Below, one piece after another: positions 1 through 6,845 of a stretch of 34,341 nt of DNA. A program made the position numbers and the translations under genes. The notes below the pieces were generated by a model that was not told the DNA's origin, did no database searches, and was given only the letters and a program-made list of their open reading frames with translations. This stretch comes from Pseudomonadota bacterium (GTDB lineage: Bacteria > Pseudomonadota > Alphaproteobacteria > Rhizobiales > Devosiaceae), in the NCBI GenBank assembly GCA_023390785.1, contig JAEWCE010000129.1, forward strand, positions 1 through 34,341, given 5' to 3'. Every line of letters starts with the position of its first letter. Position 1 is the stretch's first letter.

Positions 1-907
1 GGCCAACCCCGCCGCCGACTTCGCCGTCGTCTCCAACCCGGAATTCCTGCGCGAGGGCGCCGCCATCGCCGACTTTACCCGACCCGACCGCATCGTGGTC
101 GGGGCGCCCGACGAGCGCGCTCGCGCCGTGATGGCCGAGATCTACAAGCCGCTGACCGAAGCAGGGGCGCCGATCCACTTTGCCTCGCGCCGCTCGGCCG
201 AACTGATCAAATACGCCGCCAACGCCTTCCTTGCCATGAAGGTCAGCTTCATCAACGAGATCGCCGATCTGGCCGAAGCGGTCGGCGCCAACGTCGGCGA
301 CGTGGCCCGTGGCATCGGCGCCGACCAACGGATCGGCGCTCGCTATCTCAATGCCGGCGCCGGCTTCGGCGGCTCGTGCCTGCCCAAGGACACCGCGGCG
401 CTGATCCGCACCGCCGAGGAACATGGCCGCTCGCTCCGGCTGATTGCCGCGACACGCCAGGTCAATGCCGGGCGCCGTGCCGCCATGGTGCACAAGATCG
501 CCGACGCCACCGGCGGCCTCAGCGGCAAACGCATCGGCGTCCTCGGCCTGAGCTTTGCTCCCAACACCGACGATTTGCGCGACGCCCCTGCCCTCGGCAT
601 CATCGCCGACCTGCTCGCCGCCGGCGCCAGCGTTGCCGTGCACGATCCGGCCGCCATACCGGCTGCTCGCGGCCTGCTCGCCGCAGTCGACTTTGCCATC
701 GATCCCTACGCGCTGGCGGAGGGCGCGGACGCGCTTGTCCTCGTCACCGAATGGGCGGACTACAAGATGCTCGACCTTACCCGCCTCGGTGCCGCCATGC
801 GCAACCGTGTGTTCGTTGACCTGCGCAATGCCCTGCGCGGCCGAGACTTCGCCCCGCACGGCTTCCGCTACCGCAGCGTCGGCCGTCCCGACGAAGACGT
901 CGGTTAA
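1..907 (+). CDS. ugd: UDP-glucose 6-dehydrogenase (5' truncated by window edge)
   Basis: Oxidises UDP-glucose to UDP-glucuronate with two NAD+, feeding exopolysaccharide, capsule or lipid synthesis in the cytoplasm. The open frame is already running at base 2, so the start codon and the N-terminal Rossmann NAD-binding part lie outside the window; 301 residues remain of a family that is usually about 430-440 long. Visible marks are SNPEFLREG near the left edge, the central helical dimerisation segment, and the catalytic-cysteine motif GGSCLPKD with the Cys codon at 377-379. The C-terminal UDP-binding Rossmann fold follows (GVLGLSFAPNTDDLRDAP, then VTEWADY and FVDLRN). It ends in TAA and is followed by about 100 bp before the ClC gene on the same strand. 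Family assignment is secure. Which polysaccharide it serves cannot be told here. Confidence 0.95.
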   Translation, partial: ANPAADFAVVSNPEFLREGAAIADFTRPDRIVVGAPDERARAVMAEIYKPLTEAGAPIHFASRRSAELIKYAANAFLAMKVSFINEIADLAEAVGANVGDVARGIGADQRIGARYLNAGAGFGGSCLPKDTAALIRTAEEHGRSLRLIAATRQVNAGRRAAMVHKIADATGGLSGKRIGVLGLSFAPNTDDLRDAPALGIIADLLAAGASVAVHDPAAIPAARGLLAAVDFAIDPYALAEGADALVLVTEWADYKMLDLTRLGAAMRNRVFVDLRNALRGRDFAPHGFRYRSVGRPDEDVG

Positions 908-1014
908 CACCGCAGCGACTCTTCACGCACGTCGCTGTCGCCATATTTCCTTCGCCATTGTACGGTAGCGCCCTGCTATCGTCTCGCCGCGCCTCCCCGC
1001 GCCCCCGTCCGACC

Positions 1015-2793
1015 ATGACCGATCTTGCTGTTCCGGCGCCGCGACCGGCCGCCGTCTTTGCGATTGCCAACGCTCTCACCGGGCGTTGGCGCGGGCTCAC
1101 CATGCTGGTGCTCGCCGCGGCCGTCGGCATCGTGGCGGCGATGGTCGTCGCCCTCGTCAGCCTGATCACCAATCATCTCCACAGCCTGCTGTTCCTCATT
1201 CCCTTCGGCCAGCGCCTGAGCGAGCAGACACGGCTCGTCGATCCGGTGCTGGCCCTGGTGCCCCTGCTCGGGGGCGCCATGCTCGCCATCAGCATCCTCC
1301 TTGCCCGGCGATTCCGGACCCGCCCGCCGGTCGATCCCATCGAGGCCAACGCCATCCATGGCGGCCGCATGTCGTTCCGCGAGAGCGTCATCGTCACCGT
1401 GCAGACCGTGCTCTCGACCAGCTTCGGCGCGTCCGTCGGGCTCGAGGCGGGCTACACGCAGTTGAGTTCGGCCCTCGCCTCGCACGCCGCGGTGCGCCTC
1501 AATCTCAGACGCAACGAAATCCGCATGCTGGTCGGCTGCGGCGCCGCCGGCGCCATCGCGGCCGCCTTCAGCGCCCCGTTCACCGGAGCGTTCTATGCCT
1601 TCGAGCTCATCATCGGCGTCTACGCCGTCGGCCTCCTGGCGCCGCTGATCACCGCCTCGCTGGTCGCGACCTTCGTCGCGCGGTGGCTCGGCGCCGGACA
1701 GACGCCGATTTCGCTGTTCCAGGTGGCGCCGCTCTCGGGCACCGACGTTCTGCCGTTCATTGCGCTGGGCGCGCTCAGCAGCGGTGTGGCCATCGCCATC
1801 ATGCTCACCGTGGCGCAGATTGAGCGTGGCCTGAGCTTCGTGCGCATCCCGCAGACCTGGCGCCCGGTGCTCGGCGGCCTGGTGATGGGCGGCCTTGCAT
1901 TGGTCACTCCGCAGGTGCTGTCGTCGGGCCATGGCGCCTTGGCGCTGCAACTGACTTCGGCCGGCAGCCTGCTCGCCGTCGCGCTGTTGTTTGTCCTCAA
2001 ATTTCTCGCCTCGGCCACCTCGCTCGGCACCGGCTTCCGCGGCGGGCTGTTCTTTGCCTCGCTGCTGCTCGGCGCCCTGCTGGGTAAACTCTACGCCGGG
2101 GTACTTATGGTGACGGGCCTCGCCCCGCACATCGACATCCAGCTCGCCGCCGTGGTCGGGATGGCCTCGCTCGCCAGCGGCATTGTCGGCGGCCCGCTGA
2201 CCATGAGCTTTCTCGTGCTCGAGGCGACGGGCGACCTCAATATCAGCGCAGCGGTGCTGGTGGCCGCCGCGCTCTCGGCTTTCACCGTGCGCGAGCTGTT
2301 CGGCTATTCGTTCTCGACCTGGCGCTTCCATCTGCGCGGGGAGAGTATCCGCTCGGCCCACGATGTCGGCCGCCTGCGCAACCTCACGGTCGCGACCATG
2401 ATGCGCCGCGACGTGCGTACGGTGAATGACGGCATGACATTGGGCGAGTTCCGAGCGGCCGTGCCGCTCGGGTCGACCGCGCGCGTCGTGGTGGTGGAAA
2501 AATCGGGCCGCTATGCCGGTATCGTGCTGGTCGCCGACGCCTACCAGCCGCAGATGGAGGAGAAATCGCCCGATGGCACCATCGGCCCGCTGCTCAAATA
2601 TCGCGACCGCTTCCTCTTGCCAGGACTCAACGTCGCCGACGCCGCGCAAGTGTTCCAGCGCGCCGAAAGCGAGGAGCTGGCGGTGCTCGACAATCTGGGC
2701 AACCGCAACGTCGTCGGCCTGCTGACCGAAAAGTACCTGCTGCGCCGCTACGCCGAAGAGCTCGACAAGGGCCTCAAGGACCTGACCGGCTGA
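1015..2793 (+). CDS. ClC-family voltage-gated chloride channel/transporter with C-terminal CBS domain pair
   Basis: Predicted inner-membrane anion channel or H+/Cl- antiporter, 592 residues from the ATG at 1015. A TTG-initiated extension to 958 is possible but adds an unconserved Ser/Arg/Pro-rich stretch. The ClC fold occupies about residues 25-450 with many hydrophobic helices. The gating-glutamate motif appears as GLEAG (Glu about 144) instead of GREGP. The next conserved segment, AAGAIAAAFSAPFTGAFYAFE, is typical, but the residue after Glu197 is Leu where exchangers of the E. coli ClcA type have the proton glutamate. The GSGIP selectivity motif is replaced by a DPIEAN sequence. Two CBS repeats (about 455-510 and 525-585) could bind adenine nucleotides. 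The family is clear. Channel versus exchanger activity is inference only. Confidence 0.9.
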   Translation: MTDLAVPAPRPAAVFAIANALTGRWRGLTMLVLAAAVGIVAAMVVALVSLITNHLHSLLFLIPFGQRLSEQTRLVDPVLALVPLLGGAMLAISILLARRFRTRPPVDPIEANAIHGGRMSFRESVIVTVQTVLSTSFGASVGLEAGYTQLSSALASHAAVRLNLRRNEIRMLVGCGAAGAIAAAFSAPFTGAFYAFELIIGVYAVGLLAPLITASLVATFVARWLGAGQTPISLFQVAPLSGTDVLPFIALGALSSGVAIAIMLTVAQIERGLSFVRIPQTWRPVLGGLVMGGLALVTPQVLSSGHGALALQLTSAGSLLAVALLFVLKFLASATSLGTGFRGGLFFASLLLGALLGKLYAGVLMVTGLAPHIDIQLAAVVGMASLASGIVGGPLTMSFLVLEATGDLNISAAVLVAAALSAFTVRELFGYSFSTWRFHLRGESIRSAHDVGRLRNLTVATMMRRDVRTVNDGMTLGEFRAAVPLGSTARVVVVEKSGRYAGIVLVADAYQPQMEEKSPDGTIGPLLKYRDRFLLPGLNVADAAQVFQRAESEELAVLDNLGNRNVVGLLTEKYLLRRYAEELDKGLKDLTG

Positions 2794-2828
2794 ACCAGCG
2801 TTCTACGTCGCGCCGATCCTGAAGCGCC

Positions 2829-3119
2829 TTAGTCCTCGTAGTCGCTCTCCTTGGGCGCCGCGGCCATGCCCAGTGCGGCCATGTAGAGCTCGAGCAGGGC
2901 CTCCTGCTCCATGCGCTCGCTGGCATCCTGCTTGCGGATACGCACGATCTGGCGCAGCACCTTGGTGTCGAAGCCGTTGCCCTTGGCCTCGGCGTAGATT
3001 TCCTTGATGTCGTCGGCGATCGCCTTCTTTTCTTCCTCCATGCGCTCGATGCGCTCGATAAAGGCGCGGAGCTGGTCCTGCGCCACGCTGTCGGATGAAA
3101 CGGTCGGCTTTCTGGCCAC
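2829..3119 (-). CDS. gapR: GapR-family (DUF2312) DNA-binding protein
   Basis: A 96-residue protein matching the DUF2312 family, whose Caulobacter member GapR is a nucleoid-associated protein that encircles overtwisted, AT-rich DNA and supports replication and topoisomerase action. Visible features are the segment DQLRAFIERIERMEEEKKAI (about 15-34), a long coiled-coil helix, the conserved core EAKGNGFDTKVLRQIVRIRK (about 44-63) and the acidic end ESDYED. The start is a GTG at 3119, preceded by a GAGG Shine-Dalgarno sequence seven bases upstream. It is a lone gene, convergent with the ClC gene (35 bp between stop codons) and divergent from the DUF1036 gene, so it probably has its own promoter in 3120-3328, where no convincing promoter was recognised. 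Confidence 0.9.
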   Translation of the reverse strand: MARKPTVSSDSVAQDQLRAFIERIERMEEEKKAIADDIKEIYAEAKGNGFDTKVLRQIVRIRKQDASERMEQEALLELYMAALGMAAAPKESDYED

Positions 3120-3328
3120 GGCGATACCTCGGAACTGGTGCTACCCGGAAAAACAGGCGCCCGTTGAACCCTCTCGGACGCCTGCATTCAAGCGCAAACC
3201 GGCCGCCGTCCACATCCTCGCGCCAGCTTGTGAACAACGCCTGCGGCCCCGGACCCGCAATTCCGCCAAAACCCCGCAATAGCCGTTGACGGACAGGGCG
3301 CATCGCGCTCAAACAGGGCACCTTTCCC

Positions 3329-3913
3329 ATGAACTTCGGCTGGCTTTTGCACCCCCTCCGCCTCGCACTCCTGCTTGCCGGCTTCGTGCTCATGGCGCTG
3401 GCCGCCTCGGCCGCGCCGGCACGTGCCGATCTGCGGGTGTGCAATCAATCGACCAACCAGGTCTCGATTGCGCTCGGCTATCGGGCCGAAAAGGGCTGGC
3501 AGTCGGAAGGCTGGTGGGTTGCCCCCTCCGGCAAATGCGCGGTGGTCTACCAGGGCGACCTGCATTCGCGCTTCTTTTACTTGTATGTCGCCGACGATAT
3601 TGGCGGCGGGGCCTGGGACGGCACCAATTTCATGTGCACCCGCGATGAGAGCTTCACCATCTTCGGGGTCGAGGATTGCCTTGCCCGCGGTTACGAGCGT
3701 ACCGGCTTTTTCGAGGTCGATACCCAGAACCGCACCGATTGGACGTTGCAATTGACCGATCCGACCAATAACGACAACACCGTCACCGACAATGGCGATG
3801 CCGCTCCGCTGGAAGGCGACGACAACGCCAGCACACAACCCGATCAGCCTGATCAGGGCCAGGACCAGGGAACCGACGGCGGTGATGGCGGTGGCGATTT
3901 CGGCACCGACTAG
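3329..3913 (+). CDS. Exported DUF1036-family protein
   Basis: A 194-residue protein with a clear N-terminal signal: hydrophobic residues about 9-27 ending in APARA, with likely cleavage after residue 33. The mature part begins DLRVCNQSTNQVSIALGY and continues with WQSEGWWV, CAVVYQGDL and RFFYLYVAD, the hallmarks of DUF1036, a family of small periplasmic or membrane-associated proteins of unknown function common in alphaproteobacteria. Several cysteines (for example residue 38 and those near CAVV, MCTRDE and EDCLA) could form disulfides. The last 40 residues are a low-complexity Asp/Gly/Gln/Asn tail, probably disordered. It lies 39 bp upstream of pyruvate kinase on the same strand and may be cotranscribed. 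The function is unknown. Confidence 0.87.
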   Translation: MNFGWLLHPLRLALLLAGFVLMALAASAAPARADLRVCNQSTNQVSIALGYRAEKGWQSEGWWVAPSGKCAVVYQGDLHSRFFYLYVADDIGGGAWDGTNFMCTRDESFTIFGVEDCLARGYERTGFFEVDTQNRTDWTLQLTDPTNNDNTVTDNGDAAPLEGDDNASTQPDQPDQGQDQGTDGGDGGGDFGTD

Positions 3914-3952
3914 CCACGATCTTGAATTGACGAGCCCGGGGGCGATGCAAGC

Positions 3953-5389
3953 ATGAGACGATTGAGACGAGTAAAGATCGTCGCCACCCTGGGCCCGGCC
4001 TCCAGCTCCGAGAAAGTGATCGAGGAACTGGCTCGCGCGGGCGCCGACGTGTTTCGCATCAATATGAGCCATGCGAGCCACGATCTCATGCGCGAGACGG
4101 TCGCCAAGATCCGCAACGTCGAAAGGCTGCTGAGCCACCCGCTCGGTATCCTCGTCGACCTGCAGGGCCCCAAGCTGCGCGTCGGCAAGTTCGCCGAAGG
4201 GGCGGTGCAGCTTGTCGCCGGACAGAAATTCACCCTCGACAGCTCCGAGGCTGCGGGCACCAAGGACCGCGTCAACCTCCCGCACCCCGAGATCATCGAA
4301 AGCGTGTCGGTCGGCGATCGGCTGCTGCTCGACGACGGCAAGCTGCAACTCAAGGCCACCCGTGTCGGCGGCGGCGCCATCGAGACCGAAGTGATCTATG
4401 GCGGCCAGCTTTCCGACAAGAAGGGCGTGAGCCTGCCCGACACGCTGCTGCCGGTGGGCGCCCTGACCGAGAAGGACCATGACGACCTGCTCGCCGGCCT
4501 CGCCGCCGATTGCGACTGGGTGGCGCTGAGCTTCGTACAGCGCCCCGAGGACATCATCGACGTACGCAAGATCGTGCAGGGCCGGGCCGGCGTGATGGCC
4601 AAGATTGAAAAGCCGCAGGCGGTGGAACGCCTCGAGGAAATCATCAAGCTCTGCGACGCCTTCATGATTGCACGCGGCGATCTGGGCGTGGAAATGCCGA
4701 TCGAACAGGTTCCCGGGCTGCAAAAGCGCATGATCCGCGTCGCCCGCCGCTTCGGTAAGCCCGTGGTGGTGGCAACGCAGATGCTGGAGAGCATGATCTC
4801 GTCACCGGTGCCGACCCGCGCCGAAGTCTCCGACGTATCGATCGCCGTGTTCGAGGGCGCCGACGCCATCATGCTGTCGGCAGAAAGCGCCTCCGGCCAG
4901 TATCCGGTCGAAGCCGTGACCATGATGAACAAGGTGGCCATGGCCGTCGAATCCGACGTCAACTATCGCGGCATCATTCGCGCCCAGGCGGCCGAGCCGG
5001 AAGCCACCGCCGCCGATGCCATCTCCGCCGCGACGCGCCAGGTCGCCGAAACGCTCGACCTCGCGGCCATCGTCACCTACACCTCGAGCGGCTCGACCGC
5101 CATCCGCGCCGCCCGCGAGCGGCCGAGCAAGCCCATCCTTGCGCTCAGCCCCAACCAACGCACCGTGCGCCGGCTCAGCGTCGTCTGGGGCGTGCACTGC
5201 GTCGAGAGTCCGGATGCGGTGAACCTCGAGGACATGGTCGATCGCGCCTGCATCATCGCCTACCAGGCCGCCCTTGCCCGGCCCGGCGACCGCATCGCCA
5301 TCACCGCCGGCATTCCGCTCGGAACGCCGGGCGCCACCAACATGTTACGCATCGCCTTTGTCCGCCAGGACGGCGCCGGGAGCTCGTGA
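3953..5389 (+). CDS. pyk: Pyruvate kinase
   Basis: Catalyses phosphoenolpyruvate + ADP to pyruvate + ATP, the last step of glycolysis, in the cytoplasm. At 478 residues it has normal bacterial length. Visible are the N-terminal VATLGPASS and FRINMSH motifs, the beta-barrel B domain (about 70-170), the active-site segment AKIEKPQAV with the catalytic lysine, MIARGDLGVEMP with the metal-binding residues, and the ATQMLESM and TRAEVSDV stretches. The C-terminal allosteric domain runs from about 345. The ATG at 3953 begins with the typical MRRLRRVKIV. Its TGA stop overlaps the ATG of the following GAF-domain gene by one base, so the two are probably translationally coupled. Confidence 0.97.
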   Translation: MRRLRRVKIVATLGPASSSEKVIEELARAGADVFRINMSHASHDLMRETVAKIRNVERLLSHPLGILVDLQGPKLRVGKFAEGAVQLVAGQKFTLDSSEAAGTKDRVNLPHPEIIESVSVGDRLLLDDGKLQLKATRVGGGAIETEVIYGGQLSDKKGVSLPDTLLPVGALTEKDHDDLLAGLAADCDWVALSFVQRPEDIIDVRKIVQGRAGVMAKIEKPQAVERLEEIIKLCDAFMIARGDLGVEMPIEQVPGLQKRMIRVARRFGKPVVVATQMLESMISSPVPTRAEVSDVSIAVFEGADAIMLSAESASGQYPVEAVTMMNKVAMAVESDVNYRGIIRAQAAEPEATAADAISAATRQVAETLDLAAIVTYTSSGSTAIRAARERPSKPILALSPNQRTVRRLSVVWGVHCVESPDAVNLEDMVDRACIIAYQAALARPGDRIAITAGIPLGTPGATNMLRIAFVRQDGAGSS

Positions 5390-5904
5390 TGCTCGCGCCG
5401 CGCACCTCCACGCTGCCCACCGACAAGCCGTCGCTCTATCGCGAGCTCAATCTCGAGCTGGGCGGCCTGTTCGCCGGCGAGCGCAACGCCATTGCCAACG
5501 CCGCCAACATGTCGGCGCTGCTGTTCGAGCGCCTGCCCGACCTCAACTGGGCCGGCTTCTATTTCCTCGATCCCGGGACGGGCGGTCTCGTCGTCGGACC
5601 GTTCCAGGGCCGGCCCGCCTGCGTGCGCATCGCCATCGGCAAGGGCGTCTGCGGCGCGGCGATGGCCGAGCGTCGCTCGATCCTCGTGCCCGACGTCAAC
5701 GCCTTTCCCGGCCACATTGCCTGCGACGCGGCCTCACGATCCGAACTGGTGCTGCCGCTGCGTGCGACGGACGGCCTCTTCGGCGTGCTCGACCTCGACG
5801 CGCCCTATCCCGCCCGTTTCGACGAGGACGACCGCGTGGGTCTTGAAGCTGCCGCCGCCCTTTACGTCGCCGCCAGCGACCTCAACATGGTGCCGCGCTA
5901 CTGA
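5389..5904 (+). CDS. msrC: Free methionine-(R)-sulfoxide reductase, GAF-domain type
   Basis: Reduces free L-methionine-(R)-sulfoxide using a GAF fold; a cytoplasmic oxidative-stress repair enzyme. The 171-residue protein is almost entirely one GAF domain. The three cysteines of the fRMsr family are present at about 78 (RPAC), 88 (GKGVC) and 112 (GHIAC). Their spacings of 10 and 24 residues match Cys84, Cys94 and Cys118 of E. coli MsrC. The context DVNAFPGHIACDAASRSELVLP is also diagnostic. The start is the ATG at 5389, which shares its A with the pyk stop codon; a GTG directly before it (5386) is an alternative. Coupling to pyruvate kinase is a positional observation and implies no known functional link. 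Confidence 0.92.
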   Translation: MLAPRTSTLPTDKPSLYRELNLELGGLFAGERNAIANAANMSALLFERLPDLNWAGFYFLDPGTGGLVVGPFQGRPACVRIAIGKGVCGAAMAERRSILVPDVNAFPGHIACDAASRSELVLPLRATDGLFGVLDLDAPYPARFDEDDRVGLEAAAALYVAASDLNMVPRY

Positions 5905-6046
5905 GCTGGCGAAGGCGCTAGAGACTTCACGCAGCGCCGCCTCGCCAATCAGCGGCATCCGTGATATCCATTTCGTATGCGGTAAGTCCCGCTCATGTGC
6001 CACGGGCCCACAATGGGTGCCGGGGACTTTGTTGCAGGACAAGCTC

Positions 6047-6400
6047 GTGCCCAAATCCATCGCCATTCCGCCCAATCCCTCGACTCGCCTTGGCCAGCGC
6101 CGCGCCGCTGCGCGTCTCCAGCAAGTCGTGGACGCCGAAGCGGGCGATGAACTGCCCGGCAGCGGTTCCACCCTCAAGCAGCCGGAACGACGGGTACGTT
6201 CGGGGCCCGTCCACCGCTATGTCGTGGGTGACCGGCTTCGCATGGGGAACGGCGGCTACAGCAGCAACCGCATCGCCTCGACATGCCGGATTACGGCCCT
6301 GTTGCCCTACGAAGGACACGGGCCGCTCTTGTACCGGGTTCACAGCGACGCCGAAGCGTTTGAACGCGTCGTAGCCGAGGCCGATCTCAGCCGGGCCTGA
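6047..6400 (+). CDS. Small hypothetical protein (start uncertain)
   Basis: The frame ending at 6400 looks coding in its second half. Roughly the last 55 residues (VGDRLRMGNGGYSS, then ITALLPYEG, LLYRVHS and FERVVAEADLS) resemble small uncharacterised rhizobial proteins that end in FERVVAE-type segments; this rests on memory of such sequences, without a search. The first half is Arg/Gln-rich and unconvincing. The frame stays open far upstream into the preceding gene, so the start is not defined. GTG 6047 (117 residues) is chosen as the nearest plausible initiator after the end of msrC, and TTG 6029 or 6032 are alternatives. No good ribosome-binding site was found. It may be a decayed or mis-started gene. 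Function unknown. Confidence 0.45.
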   Translation: MPKSIAIPPNPSTRLGQRRAAARLQQVVDAEAGDELPGSGSTLKQPERRVRSGPVHRYVVGDRLRMGNGGYSSNRIASTCRITALLPYEGHGPLLYRVHSDAEAFERVVAEADLSRA

Positions 6401-6593
6401 CACGCACTGCGCTCGCGGGCGACATCTCCCTTGAATTTGGGGATGAAAAAGGGCATTTAGCCGCCATACGCTTCGCTACCGTCTCGCGCTGTTGACGGTC
6501 CGGTCCTCCGGCCATTGATCTCCTGAGAAAGTTTCTGAACGTCGCCGGCTGGTATGTTGCCCGCCGGAATTCGCCTTCTCCAAGGATCTCCTC
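6401..6593 (+). promoter_or_regulatory. Presumed promoter and long leader of the cold-shock gene
   Basis: About 190 bp between the preceding frame and the cold-shock ATG, with no open frame of note. Long structured leaders are usual for cspA-type genes. Here one sees GC-rich self-complementary stretches (for example GGTCCGGTCCTCCGGCC near 6498) and, at the 3' end, the ribosome-binding site AAGGA seven bases before the ATG. TTGACG near 6492 is a possible -35 box but lacks a good -10 partner, so the transcription start is not assigned. Confidence 0.4.
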
Positions 6594-6800
6594 ATGACTG
6601 AAGGTACTGTCAAATTCTTCAATACCACCAAGGGCTTCGGCTTCATCCAGCCGACCACCGGCGGCAAGGACGCGTTCGTCCATATCTCCGCCGTGGAGCG
6701 CTCCGGCCTCACCACGCTGCATGAAGGCCAGAAGGTCAGCTATGACCTCGAGACCGGCCGCGACGGCAAGCAATCGGCCACCAATCTCAAGGCTCTCTGA
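6594..6800 (+). CDS. Cold-shock protein (CspA family)
   Basis: A 68-residue single cold-shock domain, an OB-fold that binds single-stranded RNA/DNA and melts mRNA secondary structure. RNP1 appears as KGFGFIQP (about 14-21) and RNP2 as DAFVHIS (about 26-32). The protein starts TEGTVKFFN and ends at the normal family length. The start ATG has a clear AAGGA Shine-Dalgarno sequence seven bases upstream. It is monocistronic, with a strong intrinsic terminator 10 bp after the stop. Whether it is actually cold-inducible cannot be read from the sequence; many alphaproteobacteria carry several paralogues. Confidence 0.96.
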   Translation: MTEGTVKFFNTTKGFGFIQPTTGGKDAFVHISAVERSGLTTLHEGQKVSYDLETGRDGKQSATNLKAL

Positions 6801-6810
6801 GCCCGACCAT

Positions 6811-6840
6811 GAGGCAGGCCCATCGGCCTGCCTCTTTTTT
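6811..6840 (+). terminator. Rho-independent terminator of the cold-shock gene
   Basis: Perfect 10-bp stem GAGGCAGGCC / GGCCTGCCTC with loop CATC, followed immediately by six T residues. There is no matching A-run on the 5' side, so it is directional for the plus strand. It lies 10 bp after the csp stop and 5 bp before the stop of the convergent permease gene. Confidence 0.93.
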
Positions 6841-6845
6841 GCGGT

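Noticed and set aside
976..2649. 557-residue minus-strand open frame antisense to the ClC gene
   Set aside because: Low-complexity Glu/Gly/Arg/His composition, opposite an obvious membrane protein; not a gene.
5993..6403. Minus-strand frame of 136 residues opposite the small hypothetical gene
   Set aside because: No recognisable motif and no ribosome-binding site, and it overlaps the plus-strand frame whose C-terminus looks more protein-like. GC-rich DNA produces many such open frames.
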